DNA of 37,328 nucleotides from Pseudomonas sp. (GTDB taxonomy: Bacteria; Pseudomonadota; Gammaproteobacteria; Pseudomonadales; Pseudomonadaceae): the NCBI RefSeq assembly GCF_017744435.1, contig NZ_JAGIBG010000044.1, positions 1-37,328 of the forward strand, given 5' to 3'. The notes under the pieces were generated by a model. That model saw nothing but the letters and a program-made list of their open reading frames with translations. It had not been told where the DNA came from and made no database searches. Shown piece by piece: positions 22,819 to 32,194 of this stretch (position 1 is the stretch's first letter; each line of letters starts with the position of its first letter). The translations under genes and the position numbers were made by a program.

Positions 22819-24762
22819 ATGTTCGGCTACCTCAACCACAGGCTCGGCAACATCAGTGTCGGCGCCAAGCTCGCCCTGGGCTTCGCCGTGGTCCTCGCGC
22901 TCACTCTGGCCACCACGGTCAGTGGCTGGCGCGCCCTGGACGGCGCCATCACCCGCTCGGAACAACTCAGCGAAATCGGCCAGATCAATGATCTGGTCAA
23001 AGACCTGCGCGCCGAGCGCATTACTTACCGGGTGCTGGCAGACGACGCCAGCAAGGCACAGATCGCCGGCATCCTGCAGCAGCTGGATGCCCTGCTGACC
23101 ACCCTGCAGCAGCGCAGCAGCGTCGATGAATCACGCCAGATGCTGACCCAGAAGCTGCAGCTGCTGCAGCGCCTTCGTGATGAGTTCACCACCCTCCAGG
23201 ATGCCGTGCGCAACCGTGCGCAGCTGCGCGCGGCGATGCAGACACAGGAACAGAAGCTGAACGAGGTCGTCGATGACCTGCAGACCCAGGCCCTGCTGAA
23301 AATGCCAGGCGACAACCAGCAAGGCGCCGTGCTGGGCTTGATGGACACCCTCAGCCGGCATGTTGACGGCGCCAACCAGCAGAGCCTGATACCCGCCTAT
23401 ACGTTCTCCCCGCTGGAAGACTTTGCCAAGGTTGGCGATGCCGCGCTGGAGGCCGCCGACGTCAGCCTCGAGCAGTTGCTCAGAGCACTCACGCCCTTGG
23501 GCCTGCCTCGCGCCCTCACCGAGCAGCCCGGCATCGAACTGGCCAAGTACCGCACCAGCCTTGACCAGTACCGCCGCACGGCACTGCAGGTCGAACAGCT
23601 GCAGAACGAAATGGAACAGATGGGCAACGAGCTGAGGGCGGTCAGCCTGGAGCTGGGTGAAAGGAAGGTGGAACAACGCGACAACGAAGCCGTGGCCGCA
23701 CGCTCCTTGCTCACCAGCGTGGCCCTGCTGGCCCTGATCGTCGGCATCGTCGCCGGCTGGCTGATTACCCAGCAGATCACCCAACCCCTGCGCCAGACGC
23801 TGGCATTGGCCTCGCGCATCGCCAAAGGCGACCTGAGCCAGCTCGAACCCGTGCAGCGCCGCGACGAGATGGGGCAATTGCAGACCAGTATGGGCGAGAT
23901 GACCGTAAGCCTGCGCGAGCTGATCGGTGGTATCGATCAGGGTGTCGGCCAGTTGTCCCAGGCTGCGTCGCAGCTGGCAGCCAGCAGCGAGGACACCAAA
24001 CTGCGCATCAACCAGCAACGCGAGGAAACCGACCAGGTCGCCACCGCCATGAACCAGATGAGCGCCACGGTGCAGGAAGTGGCGCAGAACGCCGAGCAAG
24101 CTTCACTGGCGGCCACCAATGCCGACCAGCAGGCACAACTGGGTGACCAGGTAGTCGGCGAAGCCATTGGTCGTATCGAACAGCTGGCGGGGCAGATGGA
24201 CCATTGCCTGGCCGCCATGCAGCACCTGGCCGGCGAAAGCGAGCGCATCGGCAGTATTCTCGATGTGATCAAGTCGGTCTCGGAGCAGACCAACCTGCTG
24301 GCACTGAATGCGGCGATCGAAGCTGCCCGGGCGGGTGAAGCAGGCCGTGGCTTTGCCGTGGTGGCCGATGAGGTCCGCGGGCTGGCGCAACGTACCCAGC
24401 AGTCCACCGAGGAAATCGAGCAACTGATCGACAGCCTGCACAGCGGTACCGACGAGGTCACCCGCCTGCTCGACGACAGCAAGCGCCTGACTGAGCAGAG
24501 CGTAGAGCTGAGCCGTAGGGCCGGACAGGCCTTGGGGCAGATCACTGACACGGTCTCGAGCATTCAAGGGATGAACCAGCAGATTGCCACGGCCAGCGAG
24601 GAGCAGAGTGTGGTGGCCGAGCAGATCAACCGGAGCGTGATCAGTGTGAGGGATGTGTCGGACCAGACCGGTGCAGCCAGTGAACAGACGGCGGCTTCGA
24701 GTGGGGAGCTGGAGCAGCTTGGGCGGCAGTTGCGGGGGATGGTGGGGCGGTTCAGCCTTTGA
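22819..24762 (+). CDS. Methyl-accepting chemotaxis protein (tandem paralog)
   Basis: This is a second chemoreceptor, 647 residues, with the same layout: membrane helix 1 (about 14-38), a large helical sensor (about 39-294), membrane helix 2 (about 296-318), HAMP, and a signalling domain with the same EAARAGEAGRGFAVVADEVR tip (about 499-518). The signalling halves of the two receptors are nearly the same by eye, while the sensors differ strongly, as expected for tandem duplication followed by change of ligand. The start is ATG 22819 (MFGYLNHRLGNISVG, parallel to MYQWFSQSLGNVSVN in the first receptor); longer in-frame starts reach back into the first gene and are rejected. Its ligand is unknown to me. 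Confidence 0.9.
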   Translation: MFGYLNHRLGNISVGAKLALGFAVVLALTLATTVSGWRALDGAITRSEQLSEIGQINDLVKDLRAERITYRVLADDASKAQIAGILQQLDALLTTLQQRSSVDESRQMLTQKLQLLQRLRDEFTTLQDAVRNRAQLRAAMQTQEQKLNEVVDDLQTQALLKMPGDNQQGAVLGLMDTLSRHVDGANQQSLIPAYTFSPLEDFAKVGDAALEAADVSLEQLLRALTPLGLPRALTEQPGIELAKYRTSLDQYRRTALQVEQLQNEMEQMGNELRAVSLELGERKVEQRDNEAVAARSLLTSVALLALIVGIVAGWLITQQITQPLRQTLALASRIAKGDLSQLEPVQRRDEMGQLQTSMGEMTVSLRELIGGIDQGVGQLSQAASQLAASSEDTKLRINQQREETDQVATAMNQMSATVQEVAQNAEQASLAATNADQQAQLGDQVVGEAIGRIEQLAGQMDHCLAAMQHLAGESERIGSILDVIKSVSEQTNLLALNAAIEAARAGEAGRGFAVVADEVRGLAQRTQQSTEEIEQLIDSLHSGTDEVTRLLDDSKRLTEQSVELSRRAGQALGQITDTVSSIQGMNQQIATASEEQSVVAEQINRSVISVRDVSDQTGAASEQTAASSGELEQLGRQLRGMVGRFSL

Positions 24763-24784
24763 GATCGCCGGGGCTGCTGTGCAG

Positions 24785-24857
24785 CCCTTCGCGGGACAAG
24801 CCCGCTCCTACAAGGGATCGCGTTTCCTGTAGGAGCGGGCTTGTCCCGCAAAAGGGC
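24785..24857. repeat. Inverted REP pair between the chemoreceptor and ABC transporter genes
   Basis: CCCTTCGCGGGACAAGCCCG and the inverted partner ending in TTGTCCCGCAAAAGGGCC flank a short centre. The pair lies between convergent genes (chemoreceptor ending 24762; ATPase gene ending 24866) and is likely a shared transcript end. Confidence 0.85.
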
Positions 24858-24865
24858 CGGTGCGG

Positions 24866-25600
24866 TTACAGCACCTGACGCAGGAAGGCCTGCGCGCGCG
24901 GGTCTTTTGGCGCAGCAAAGAACGCGGCCGGTGCCGAATCTTCCAGCAGCTTGCCGTGATCGAAGAACAGCACGCGGTCCGCCACTTCACGGGCAAAGCC
25001 CATTTCGTGGGTGACGCAGACCATGGTCATGCCTTCCTGGGCCAGGGTCTTCATCACGTCCAGCACTTCGCCGACCATTTCCGGGTCGAGCGCCGAGGTT
25101 GGCTCGTCGAACAGCATCACCTTCGGCTCCATCGCCAGCGCACGGGCGATCGCCACCCGCTGCTGCTGACCACCCGAAAGGCGCGACGGGTACTCGTTGG
25201 CCTTCTGCGAGATACCCACCTTTTCCAGCAACGCACGGGCCTTGGCTTCACGCTCGGCCTTGTTGCGCTTGCGCACCACCTTCTGCGCCAGGCACAGGTT
25301 TTCCAGCACGGTCATGTGCGGGAACAGGTTGAAGTGCTGGAACACCATGCCGACTTCGCGGCGGTAGGCGTTGATGTCGGTCTTCGGGTCGGCCAGTTGC
25401 AGGCCGTCGATGGCCACATGGCCTTGGTCGAAATGCTCCAGGCCGTTGAGGCAGCGCAGGAAGGTCGACTTGCCCGAACCCGAGGGACCGAGCACCACCA
25501 CCACTTCGCCCTTGGCGACTTGCGTGGTGACGTTATCCACAGCCCGCACCACATGGCCACGGGTGTCGAAGACTTTCAGCAGGTCACGGACTTCAATCAC
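24866..25600 (-). CDS. Polar amino-acid ABC transporter, ATP-binding protein
   Basis: This is the nucleotide-binding subunit of a polar amino-acid (PAAT) uptake system. The 244-residue product has Walker A GPSGSGKST (about residues 38-46), the Q-loop FQHFNLFPHMTV, the signature LSGGQQQRVAIARAL, Walker B VMLFDEPTSALDPE, and the H-loop THEMGFAREVADR. I choose GTG 25600 (giving MIEVRDLLKVF) because GGAGG at 25611-25615 is ten bases ahead; TTG 25609, three codons longer, would be only one base from that site. It overlaps the permease gene by eight bases. Substrate is not evident. Confidence 0.92.
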   Translation of the reverse strand: MIEVRDLLKVFDTRGHVVRAVDNVTTQVAKGEVVVVLGPSGSGKSTFLRCLNGLEHFDQGHVAIDGLQLADPKTDINAYRREVGMVFQHFNLFPHMTVLENLCLAQKVVRKRNKAEREAKARALLEKVGISQKANEYPSRLSGGQQQRVAIARALAMEPKVMLFDEPTSALDPEMVGEVLDVMKTLAQEGMTMVCVTHEMGFAREVADRVLFFDHGKLLEDSAPAAFFAAPKDPRAQAFLRQVL

Positions 25601-26555
25601 TTTGCGCAAGCCTCCGCTCGAGCCGGCTGGCGATGTGCGACAGCGGCAGGTTGATCAGCAGGTACAGGCCTGCCACGCAGAACCAGATCTCGAAAGTCGA
25701 GAACGACGTGGTGATGGCCTCGCGGCCACTCTTGGTCAGTTCGGTAATGGCGATCACCGACACCAGCGAGGTGTCCTTGACCAGGCTGATGAACTGCCCG
25801 GCCAAAGGTGGCAGCACACGCTTGAACGCCTGCGGCAGGATCACGTGGCGCATCGACTGGCCCGCGTTCAGGCCCAGCGAGCGAGCCGCTTCGTTCTGGC
25901 CCTTGGCAATGGACTGCACACCAGCGCGGACGATTTCAGCTACGTAAGCGCCGGTGAACAGCGCCAGCGCGGCCACCCCGGCGAACTCGCGGGACAGGTT
26001 GAGCACGGTGCCGATGAAGAAGTAGAAGATGAAGATCTGCACCAGCAGCGGCGTGCCGCGCACCAGCTCGACATAGACGGTCGACAGGTCGCGCAGGGTC
26101 GGGTTGTTCGACAACCGGCACAGGCCGGCGAACAGGCCGATCACCAAGCCCAGCGCACCGGACACCACCGAGATCCACAACGTGGTCCACAGGCCCCAGG
26201 CCAGCGGGCCAGCCGCCCAGTGGCGGGTCACGCCGATCTGGTCGCCCTCGGCAACATCGTCGCCACGGCTCAGTTGCAGGCTGTCCTTGGCTACATCGAG
26301 CACTTGCTCGGCGCCGCTCTCGTCCTTCAGCGTGACGCGGGCGTTATCGCCGGAGATGACGATTTCCTGCACGGTACCGTAACCGGCTGCGCGCTGGGTT
26401 TCCTCGGCCTTGTAGGCGAAATACTGCGGTACGCGGTTCCAGCGCCACTCGTAGGAAATCATCGAGGTGGCCATGTACAGGCTGAACGCCAGGCCCACCA
26501 GGACCAGGGCGGTCAAGCCATGCCAGGGCCACTGGGCTTTCTTGTGTTTGATCAC
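25593..26555 (-). CDS. Polar amino-acid ABC transporter, permease protein
   Basis: This is the membrane subunit of the same uptake system. The 320-residue product ends with a standard PAAT permease domain (about residues 125-315) containing the EAA loop EAARSLGLNAGQSMRHVILPQ that contacts the ATPase. Unlike many relatives of about 220-250 residues, it begins with an extra hydrophobic helix (about 12-35) followed by a polar segment of about 75 residues predicted to be periplasmic. Similar N-terminal extensions occur in some Pseudomonas permeases. The order binding protein - permease - ATPase along the minus strand suggests one operon. Confidence 0.92.
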   Translation of the reverse strand: MIKHKKAQWPWHGLTALVLVGLAFSLYMATSMISYEWRWNRVPQYFAYKAEETQRAAGYGTVQEIVISGDNARVTLKDESGAEQVLDVAKDSLQLSRGDDVAEGDQIGVTRHWAAGPLAWGLWTTLWISVVSGALGLVIGLFAGLCRLSNNPTLRDLSTVYVELVRGTPLLVQIFIFYFFIGTVLNLSREFAGVAALALFTGAYVAEIVRAGVQSIAKGQNEAARSLGLNAGQSMRHVILPQAFKRVLPPLAGQFISLVKDTSLVSVIAITELTKSGREAITTSFSTFEIWFCVAGLYLLINLPLSHIASRLERRLAQSD

Positions 26556-26634
26556 GTGGGGTACTTCCGTAAATGCGAACGCGCAGGGTTTGCCTGCGCG
26601 TCGGGGTCATAAAGCCGGGCTTGTGGCCTGGGCC

Positions 26635-27435
26635 TTATTCCATTTCCTTCAGCCAATCTTTGTTCTTGAACCACTTGTCGTGAATACGATCGTAGGTCCC
26701 GTCATGCTTGATCTGGTGCAGGAAGTTGTTGATGAAGTTGATGCTGTCGTAGTCGCCTTTCTTCAGGCCGAAGGCCAGCGGCTCATAGGTGAAGGGTTCT
26801 TCGAGGAACAGCAGCTTGCCGGCACCGGCCTTCTCGACCGCCACCACGTTGTACGGCGCGTCGTAGACGAAGGCGTCAGCCTTGCCGTTGACCACGTCCA
26901 TCACCGCTTCCTGCTCGTTGTCGTAGCCGTGGTACTTGGCTTTGCCGATCAGCTTCTTGGACACCATCTCGCCGGTGGTACCGAGCTTGGAGGTCAGGCG
27001 GTACTTCTCGTTGTTCAGGTCCTTGTACGATTTGATCTCGCCAGCCAGCTCCTTGCGGATCAGCAGGGTCTGGCCAACCACGATGAAGGGTTCGCTGAAG
27101 TTCAGGCGCAGGTTGCGTTCCTGGGTCAGGGTCATGCCGCTGCCGATCATGTCGAACTTGTCGGTCAGCAGGGCCGGGATGATGCCGTCATACGCGGTGG
27201 AAACAGCCTCGAACTTGACGCCCATGGATTTGGCCATGGCTTTAAGGATATCGACTTCGAAGCCGATGATCTCGCCGCGCTTGTTGGTCATCTGGAACGG
27301 CATGTAGGTAGGGTCCATGCCCACCCGCAGGGTTCCGCGCTTGACCGCTTCATCAATGGCGCCGGCCTGGGCCGCAGTTACGGCGACCAGGGCGGTAACA
27401 CCGACCAACAGCCGCGAAAGGTATTTCTTGATCAT
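26635..27435 (-). CDS. Polar amino-acid ABC transporter, periplasmic binding protein
   Basis: This is the solute-binding subunit. The 266-residue precursor has a Sec signal peptide (basic MIKKYLSRLL, hydrophobic GVTALVAVTA, cleavage near AAQA-GA). The mature part is a family 3 solute-binding protein: GTLRVGMDPTYMPFQ, GEIIGFEVDILKAMAKSMG, and FDMIGSGMTLTQERNLRLNFSEPF motifs. The start is ATG 27435, with AGGGGA about eight bases ahead; an upstream in-frame start at 27453 is less likely. It is the first gene of the transporter operon, with an intergenic gap of 79 bases before the permease, allowing higher expression of the binding protein. Confidence 0.93.
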   Translation of the reverse strand: MIKKYLSRLLVGVTALVAVTAAQAGAIDEAVKRGTLRVGMDPTYMPFQMTNKRGEIIGFEVDILKAMAKSMGVKFEAVSTAYDGIIPALLTDKFDMIGSGMTLTQERNLRLNFSEPFIVVGQTLLIRKELAGEIKSYKDLNNEKYRLTSKLGTTGEMVSKKLIGKAKYHGYDNEQEAVMDVVNGKADAFVYDAPYNVVAVEKAGAGKLLFLEEPFTYEPLAFGLKKGDYDSINFINNFLHQIKHDGTYDRIHDKWFKNKDWLKEME

Positions 27436-27593
27436 CACCAAGTCCCCTAGCAAGTAAAGAAGCGAATCTTATTGTCGTGGCACAGCCATACCGGCCGATG
27501 CGGATTATCGGAGAGGGATGCTAACGCATGGCGGCGCTCGGACCTAGAGCCGGGGGGGACTTTGTTGGCCAAAATCGGCCGGGGCCCTAAAAG

Positions 27594-27665
27594 CTTCGCG
27601 GGTGAACCCGCTCCCACAAGGTACTGCACAGCCCCTGTGGGAGCGGGTTCACCCGCGAATAGGCC
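27594..27665. repeat. Inverted REP pair downstream of opgH
   Basis: A unit with CTTCGCGGGTGAACCCGCTC (27594-27621) and an inverted unit ending GGTTCACCCGCGAATAGGCC (to 27665) form a long possible stem. It abuts the opgH stop codon at 27669-27671, so it probably marks the 3' end of the opgGH transcript. Confidence 0.85.
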
Positions 27666-27668
27666 TAA

Positions 27669-30242
27669 TCAGGCGCCGACGAGTGCCGGTTGGCCTTCAT
27701 TCTCCGGATGCAGTGGCAGCAGCGGCGAATGCGGGTCGTTCTTGATGGAGGCACGCCACACATCGATCCACGCCGCATTGTGCTCGGCCCAGACCTGCTC
27801 GTGCAGGCGGCTCAAGGCGACCGGGTCGCTGAGCAAGGCCAGGCGGGTATTGAGGTCCAGCCCTTTCGGCCCGACCTCCATCGCCTTGGCCACGCGCTCG
27901 GCACGCAGTGCCTCGATCGGCGCGGCTTGGCCGTGTCGGGCAGTGGCCATGGCACAGGCCAGGGCATTCTGCCGTGGGTCGACCACCGCACGCACGAAGC
28001 CGTCATGCAGGGCATGCCAGCGGTTTTCGTGGGTGTACTGGTCGGTGGCCAGCAGCTCCTGCGGCGTCGCGTATTCCTCAGGAATGAGGAACAGCTTCTC
28101 GTCCTTGGCCGCCAGGCCCAGGCGCGTGCGGCTGGAGATGACCGATACCGGAATCGACAGCACCAGCGAACCCACGATCGGCGCCAGCCACCACAGGAAG
28201 CTCGGGTTCAGCCACGCCACCAGCCCGGCCCAGGCGAAGCCCAGCAAGGTCTGCGGGCCATGGCGGCGCAGCGCTTCGCTCCACGGGGTGGAGTCGTCGT
28301 CACGCTGCGGCGAGTTCCAGGTCGCTGCCCAGCCGAGGAACGCGGCCAGCACGAAGCGGGTGTGGAAGATCATCCGTACCGGCGCCAGCAGCATGGAGAA
28401 CAGCATCTCCATCAGCATCGACAGGGTGACCTTGATGCGCCCGCCGAATTCGACGGCGCCCTTGGCCCAGATCAGGATGACGCTGAGCAGCTTGGGCAGG
28501 AACAGCAGCACGATGGTGGTGGAGAACAGCGCCACGGCTTTTTCCGGGTGCCACTGCGGCCACAGCGGGTAGAGCTGGTACGGCTCGATGAAGTACTGCG
28601 GCTCCATCAGGGTGTTGGTCGCCAGCAATGCCGTCGACAGCACCAGGAACAGGAACCACAGCGGCGCCGACAGGTACGACATCACGCCGGTGAGGAACAC
28701 CGCACGGTGCACCGGGTGCATGCCCTTGACCAGAAACAGGCGGAAGTTCATCAGGTTGCCGTGGCACCAGCGGCGGTCGCGCTTGAGCTCGTCGAGCAGG
28801 TTCGGCGGCAGTTCTTCGTAGCTGCCCGGCAGGTCATAGGCAATCCACACGCCCCAGCCGGCGCGGCGCATCAGCGCGGCTTCGACGAAGTCGTGGGAGA
28901 GAATGGCCCCGGCGAACGCGCCCTTGCCCGGCAACGGCGCCAGGGCGCAGTGCTCGATGAACGGCTTCATGCGGATGATCGCGTTATGGCCCCAGTAGTG
29001 CGACTCGCCCAGCTGCCAGAAGTGCAGGCCGGCGGTGAACAGCGGGCCGTACACGCGGGTGGCGAACTGCTGCATGCGCGCATATAGGGTGTCCATGCCC
29101 GAGGCTTTCGGCCCGGTCTGGATGATGCCGGCGTCCGGGTTGGCCTCCATCAGGCGCACCAGGCTGCTCAGGCATTCGCCGCTCATGACGCTGTCGGCGT
29201 CGAGCACGACCATGTACTTGTACTCGCCACCCCAGCGACGGCAGAAGTCGTCGAGGTTGCCGCTCTTGCGCTTCACGCGGCGACGGCGGCGGCGATAGAA
29301 GATACGGCCGAAGCCCTTGGTCTCGCGGCACACGTCCAGCCAGGCCTGTTGCTCGGCCACGGCGATGTCGGTGTCGTTGGTGTCGCTGAGCACGAAGAAG
29401 TCGAAACGGTCCAGGTTGCCGCTGGCCGCCACCGACTCGAAGGTCGCCCGCAGGCCTGCGAACACGCGCGGCACGTCTTCGTTGCAGATCGGCATCACCA
29501 GCGCGGTACGCGCTTCGGGGGCAATCGGCTCGTTACCGGCACTGCTACCCGAAATCTTGTACTTGTCACGCCCGGTGAGCAGCTCGAGGAAGCCCATCAG
29601 CGCGGTCCAGAAGCCTGCCGAGACCCAGCAAAACAGGATACCGAACAGCACCAGGATGGACGTCTGCAAGGCATACGGCCAGACCTGCACCACGGTGTCC
29701 CACAGCGGCTGGTTGACGATTTCGTCCAGGTCGACGAACGACCAGCCCTGGTACGGCAGGATGCCCTTCATGTACCAGCCGGCGACGATGGTCTGGCCGA
29801 TCATGAGGGTGAGCAGGATGTAGCGGCGGATCGAACCGACCGTGCGCCAGCGCGCCGCTGGCAGCTCGCGCTTGGGCGGCTGCGGGGCGTTGGTGCGGCC
29901 GGTCATGCGCCGCCACAGGCGGATCAGCACGTTGGTGCGCCATGGCTCGGGCACGACCTTGGTGCGCTTGATCGGCGGCGCGATCTTCAGGCACAGGCGG
30001 CCGCTGCCGTCGACACCGAGCATCTCGGCGTCTTCCAGCTCGGCAGCGCTGCCCACGGTCAGGCGCGGGCCGACCGAGGCCTGGACGGCCTCGGCGGTGT
30101 TGGCGGCCGGGTTGGCCGCCAGACGTTGGTGCAGTTCACTGAACGACGTGCAGTTGGCGAGTTCCGCGCGCTGCTCATCGCTCAGTGGGAGGTGGGCCAG
30201 GTATTCGCCAAGCGATTCCGGCCTTGCGCTTGAGTTACTCAT
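27669..30242 (-). CDS. opgH: Glucan biosynthesis glucosyltransferase OpgH (MdoH)
   Basis: OpgH is the inner-membrane glucosyltransferase that makes the beta-1,2-glucan backbone of osmoregulated periplasmic glucans from UDP-glucose. The 857-residue product has a cytoplasmic N terminus, membrane helices at about 135-160 and 190-215, a GT2 catalytic domain with FVLSDTNDTDI (about 283-293), VVLDADS (about 346-352) and the RDRRW motif (about 497-501), and several further helices from about 520 to 680. The start is ATG 30242, overlapping the end of opgG by eight bases, so the pair is translationally coupled. A REP pair follows. In Pseudomonas opgGH affects osmotic adaptation and virulence-related traits. 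Confidence 0.96.
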   Translation of the reverse strand: MSNSSARPESLGEYLAHLPLSDEQRAELANCTSFSELHQRLAANPAANTAEAVQASVGPRLTVGSAAELEDAEMLGVDGSGRLCLKIAPPIKRTKVVPEPWRTNVLIRLWRRMTGRTNAPQPPKRELPAARWRTVGSIRRYILLTLMIGQTIVAGWYMKGILPYQGWSFVDLDEIVNQPLWDTVVQVWPYALQTSILVLFGILFCWVSAGFWTALMGFLELLTGRDKYKISGSSAGNEPIAPEARTALVMPICNEDVPRVFAGLRATFESVAASGNLDRFDFFVLSDTNDTDIAVAEQQAWLDVCRETKGFGRIFYRRRRRRVKRKSGNLDDFCRRWGGEYKYMVVLDADSVMSGECLSSLVRLMEANPDAGIIQTGPKASGMDTLYARMQQFATRVYGPLFTAGLHFWQLGESHYWGHNAIIRMKPFIEHCALAPLPGKGAFAGAILSHDFVEAALMRRAGWGVWIAYDLPGSYEELPPNLLDELKRDRRWCHGNLMNFRLFLVKGMHPVHRAVFLTGVMSYLSAPLWFLFLVLSTALLATNTLMEPQYFIEPYQLYPLWPQWHPEKAVALFSTTIVLLFLPKLLSVILIWAKGAVEFGGRIKVTLSMLMEMLFSMLLAPVRMIFHTRFVLAAFLGWAATWNSPQRDDDSTPWSEALRRHGPQTLLGFAWAGLVAWLNPSFLWWLAPIVGSLVLSIPVSVISSRTRLGLAAKDEKLFLIPEEYATPQELLATDQYTHENRWHALHDGFVRAVVDPRQNALACAMATARHGQAAPIEALRAERVAKAMEVGPKGLDLNTRLALLSDPVALSRLHEQVWAEHNAAWIDVWRASIKNDPHSPLLPLHPENEGQPALVGA

Positions 30243-31971
30243 CGGCAGGCAACTGATAGCTCCAGGTCTCGGTCAGCACTTTTTCAGTGGTGGCCGGGGT
30301 CCCGTTGGTGGGCGCCGCATCGGCGGCAGGTTGTTCGGCCTTGGCTGGTTCCGCCTTGGCGGTCTTCTCATGCTTGGCGTGCTTGGCCGCAGCCTTTTCC
30401 TGCTTGGTTTCAGCAGCAGGCTTGGCCGGCTCGACCGGCACGTCACGTACCAGTGCTGCGCGCATTTCGGTGGACTTGTTGGCTTCCTTGACCTTCAAGC
30501 GCAGGGTCAGGCGCCAGCCCCTGGTCTCCGGGTTATAGCGCAGATTGTTCTCGACCACCTCGGCATTGTCGCCAACGCTGATCTGGCTGCGCACCGCGGT
30601 GTCTTCCGGCAGGGCGGCAAGCGCCGGGCCGGCGAAGTCGACCAGGAAAGCGACGCTGCCGTCTGGCTGGCGGATCAGGTTGGACTGCTTGACGTCACCG
30701 GTGGAGCGCAGGGTCTGCTTGACCCAGCCCAGGTCAGGGGCCTGGAACTGCTGCTCGTCGATGGTCCAGTGCAGGCGGTAGGCGTACTCGAACGGCTTGC
30801 CTGGCTCAGGCAGCTTCTCCGGGCTCCAGAAGGCAACGATGTTGTCGTTGGTTTCGTCGGCAGTCGGGATCTCGACCAGGTCGACGGTGCCCTTGCCCCA
30901 GTCACCCTTCGGCTCGATCCAGGCGCTCGGGCGCTTCTGGTAGTTGTCGTCGAGGTCTTCGAAGTCACTGAAGGCGCGCTGACGCTGCATCAGGCCGAAA
31001 CCACGCGGGTTCTCGACACTGAAGTTGCTCACGGCCAGGTGTTTCGGGTTGTTCAGCGGGCGCCACAGCCACTCGCCGTTACCGGCATGGATCGACAGGC
31101 CTTCGGAGTCATGCAGGGCCGGGCGGTAGTTCAGCACCTTGGACGGCTGGTTGGGGCCGAACAGGAACATGCTGGTCAGCGGGGCGATACCCAGGCGGCT
31201 GACCTGGTCACGCAGGAACACCCGCGACTGCACGTCGACCACGGTGTCGCTGCCCGGGCGCAGGATCAGCTTGTAGGCGCCGGTGGAACGTGGCGAATCC
31301 AGCAGGGCGTAGATCACCAGGTGCTTGTCGGCCGGCTTGGGCTTCTCGACCCAGAACTCGGTGAAGCGCGGGAACTCTTCGCCCGACGGCAGCGCGGTGT
31401 CGATGGCCAGGCCACGGGCCGACAGGCCGTACACATGGCCCTTGCCGACCACGCGGAAATAGCTGGCCCCCAGCAGGGTCATGATCTCGTCCTGCTTGTC
31501 GGCCTTGTTGATCGGGTAGAGCACGCGGAAACCGGCGTAACCGAGGTTCTTGACGGTTTCCGGGTCGTGCGGCACGTCACCGAACTCGAAGCGGCTCGGG
31601 TCGTACTTGATTTCCTCGACATTGGTGGCGGTGATCTCGTTGATCTTCACCGGGGTGTCGAAGTGCATGCCCTGATGGTAGAAGGACAGCTTGAACGGGG
31701 TCTTGTCCTTGGCCCACTCGGCCTTTTCCTGCAGGAAATGAATTTTCTGGTAGTCCGCGAACTTCATGTCGCGGAAAGCTGCCGGCAGGTTACTTTTCGG
31801 TGCTTCGTATTTCTGGCCGGCCAGATCCTTTGCCTTGGCTGCAACATCGTCAAGATTGAATGCCCACAGCTGGCCCGCGCTCATCAGGCCGACCAGTGCC
31901 ACACTGGCCATCAGCGCCTTGCGCAGCCCGGTGCCGGGGATTCTTGATGCTTTTTGGGGACTAACAATCAC
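30235..31971 (-). CDS. opgG: Glucan biosynthesis periplasmic protein OpgG (MdoG)
   Basis: OpgG is a periplasmic beta-sandwich protein required with OpgH for glucan backbone formation. The 578-residue precursor has a Sec signal peptide (RKALMASVALVGLMSAGQLWA, cleaved before FNLDD). The mature part shows family blocks such as KLSFYHQGMHFDTPVKINEI and RGFGLMQRQRAFSDFEDLDDNYQKRPSAW. I choose GTG 31971 because GAGGG lies six bases ahead; the frame is open to 32073 with ATGs at 32073 and 31998, so an N terminus longer by 9 to 34 residues is possible. The C terminus carries a Lys/Ala/Glu-rich segment not typical of E. coli MdoG. Confidence 0.93.
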   Translation of the reverse strand: MIVSPQKASRIPGTGLRKALMASVALVGLMSAGQLWAFNLDDVAAKAKDLAGQKYEAPKSNLPAAFRDMKFADYQKIHFLQEKAEWAKDKTPFKLSFYHQGMHFDTPVKINEITATNVEEIKYDPSRFEFGDVPHDPETVKNLGYAGFRVLYPINKADKQDEIMTLLGASYFRVVGKGHVYGLSARGLAIDTALPSGEEFPRFTEFWVEKPKPADKHLVIYALLDSPRSTGAYKLILRPGSDTVVDVQSRVFLRDQVSRLGIAPLTSMFLFGPNQPSKVLNYRPALHDSEGLSIHAGNGEWLWRPLNNPKHLAVSNFSVENPRGFGLMQRQRAFSDFEDLDDNYQKRPSAWIEPKGDWGKGTVDLVEIPTADETNDNIVAFWSPEKLPEPGKPFEYAYRLHWTIDEQQFQAPDLGWVKQTLRSTGDVKQSNLIRQPDGSVAFLVDFAGPALAALPEDTAVRSQISVGDNAEVVENNLRYNPETRGWRLTLRLKVKEANKSTEMRAALVRDVPVEPAKPAAETKQEKAAAKHAKHEKTAKAEPAKAEQPAADAAPTNGTPATTEKVLTETWSYQLPADE

Positions 31972-32110
31972 GAGCAACCCTCGCCGAAAACAGATCATGA
32001 AACCAACGGCCAGCGACAAATGCCGGGTTGGCGAGCACTGTTCGGACCCCATGAGGGCGTAATGATTCCCCAAACAGGTCCATACAATGCTCGAGTCAGA
32101 GTGAAACGAA

Positions 32111-32169
32111 CCTGCGAACGCAGGCTCACGCAGCGCGCGATTATCCAGCAGGATGCGTTACAACGCATC
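32111..32169. promoter_or_regulatory. Two inverted repeats in the opgG upstream region
   Basis: GATGCGTT-AC-AACGCATC (32152-32169) and CCTGCG-AA-CGCAGG (32111-32124) are near-perfect inverted repeats. A GATAAT on the minus strand (32145-32140) could be a -10, in which case the first repeat would cover the -35 region and the second would lie in the leader. The regulator is unknown. Confidence 0.4.
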
Positions 32170-32194
32170 AGTGTGGACTAACTATTTATCGTAC

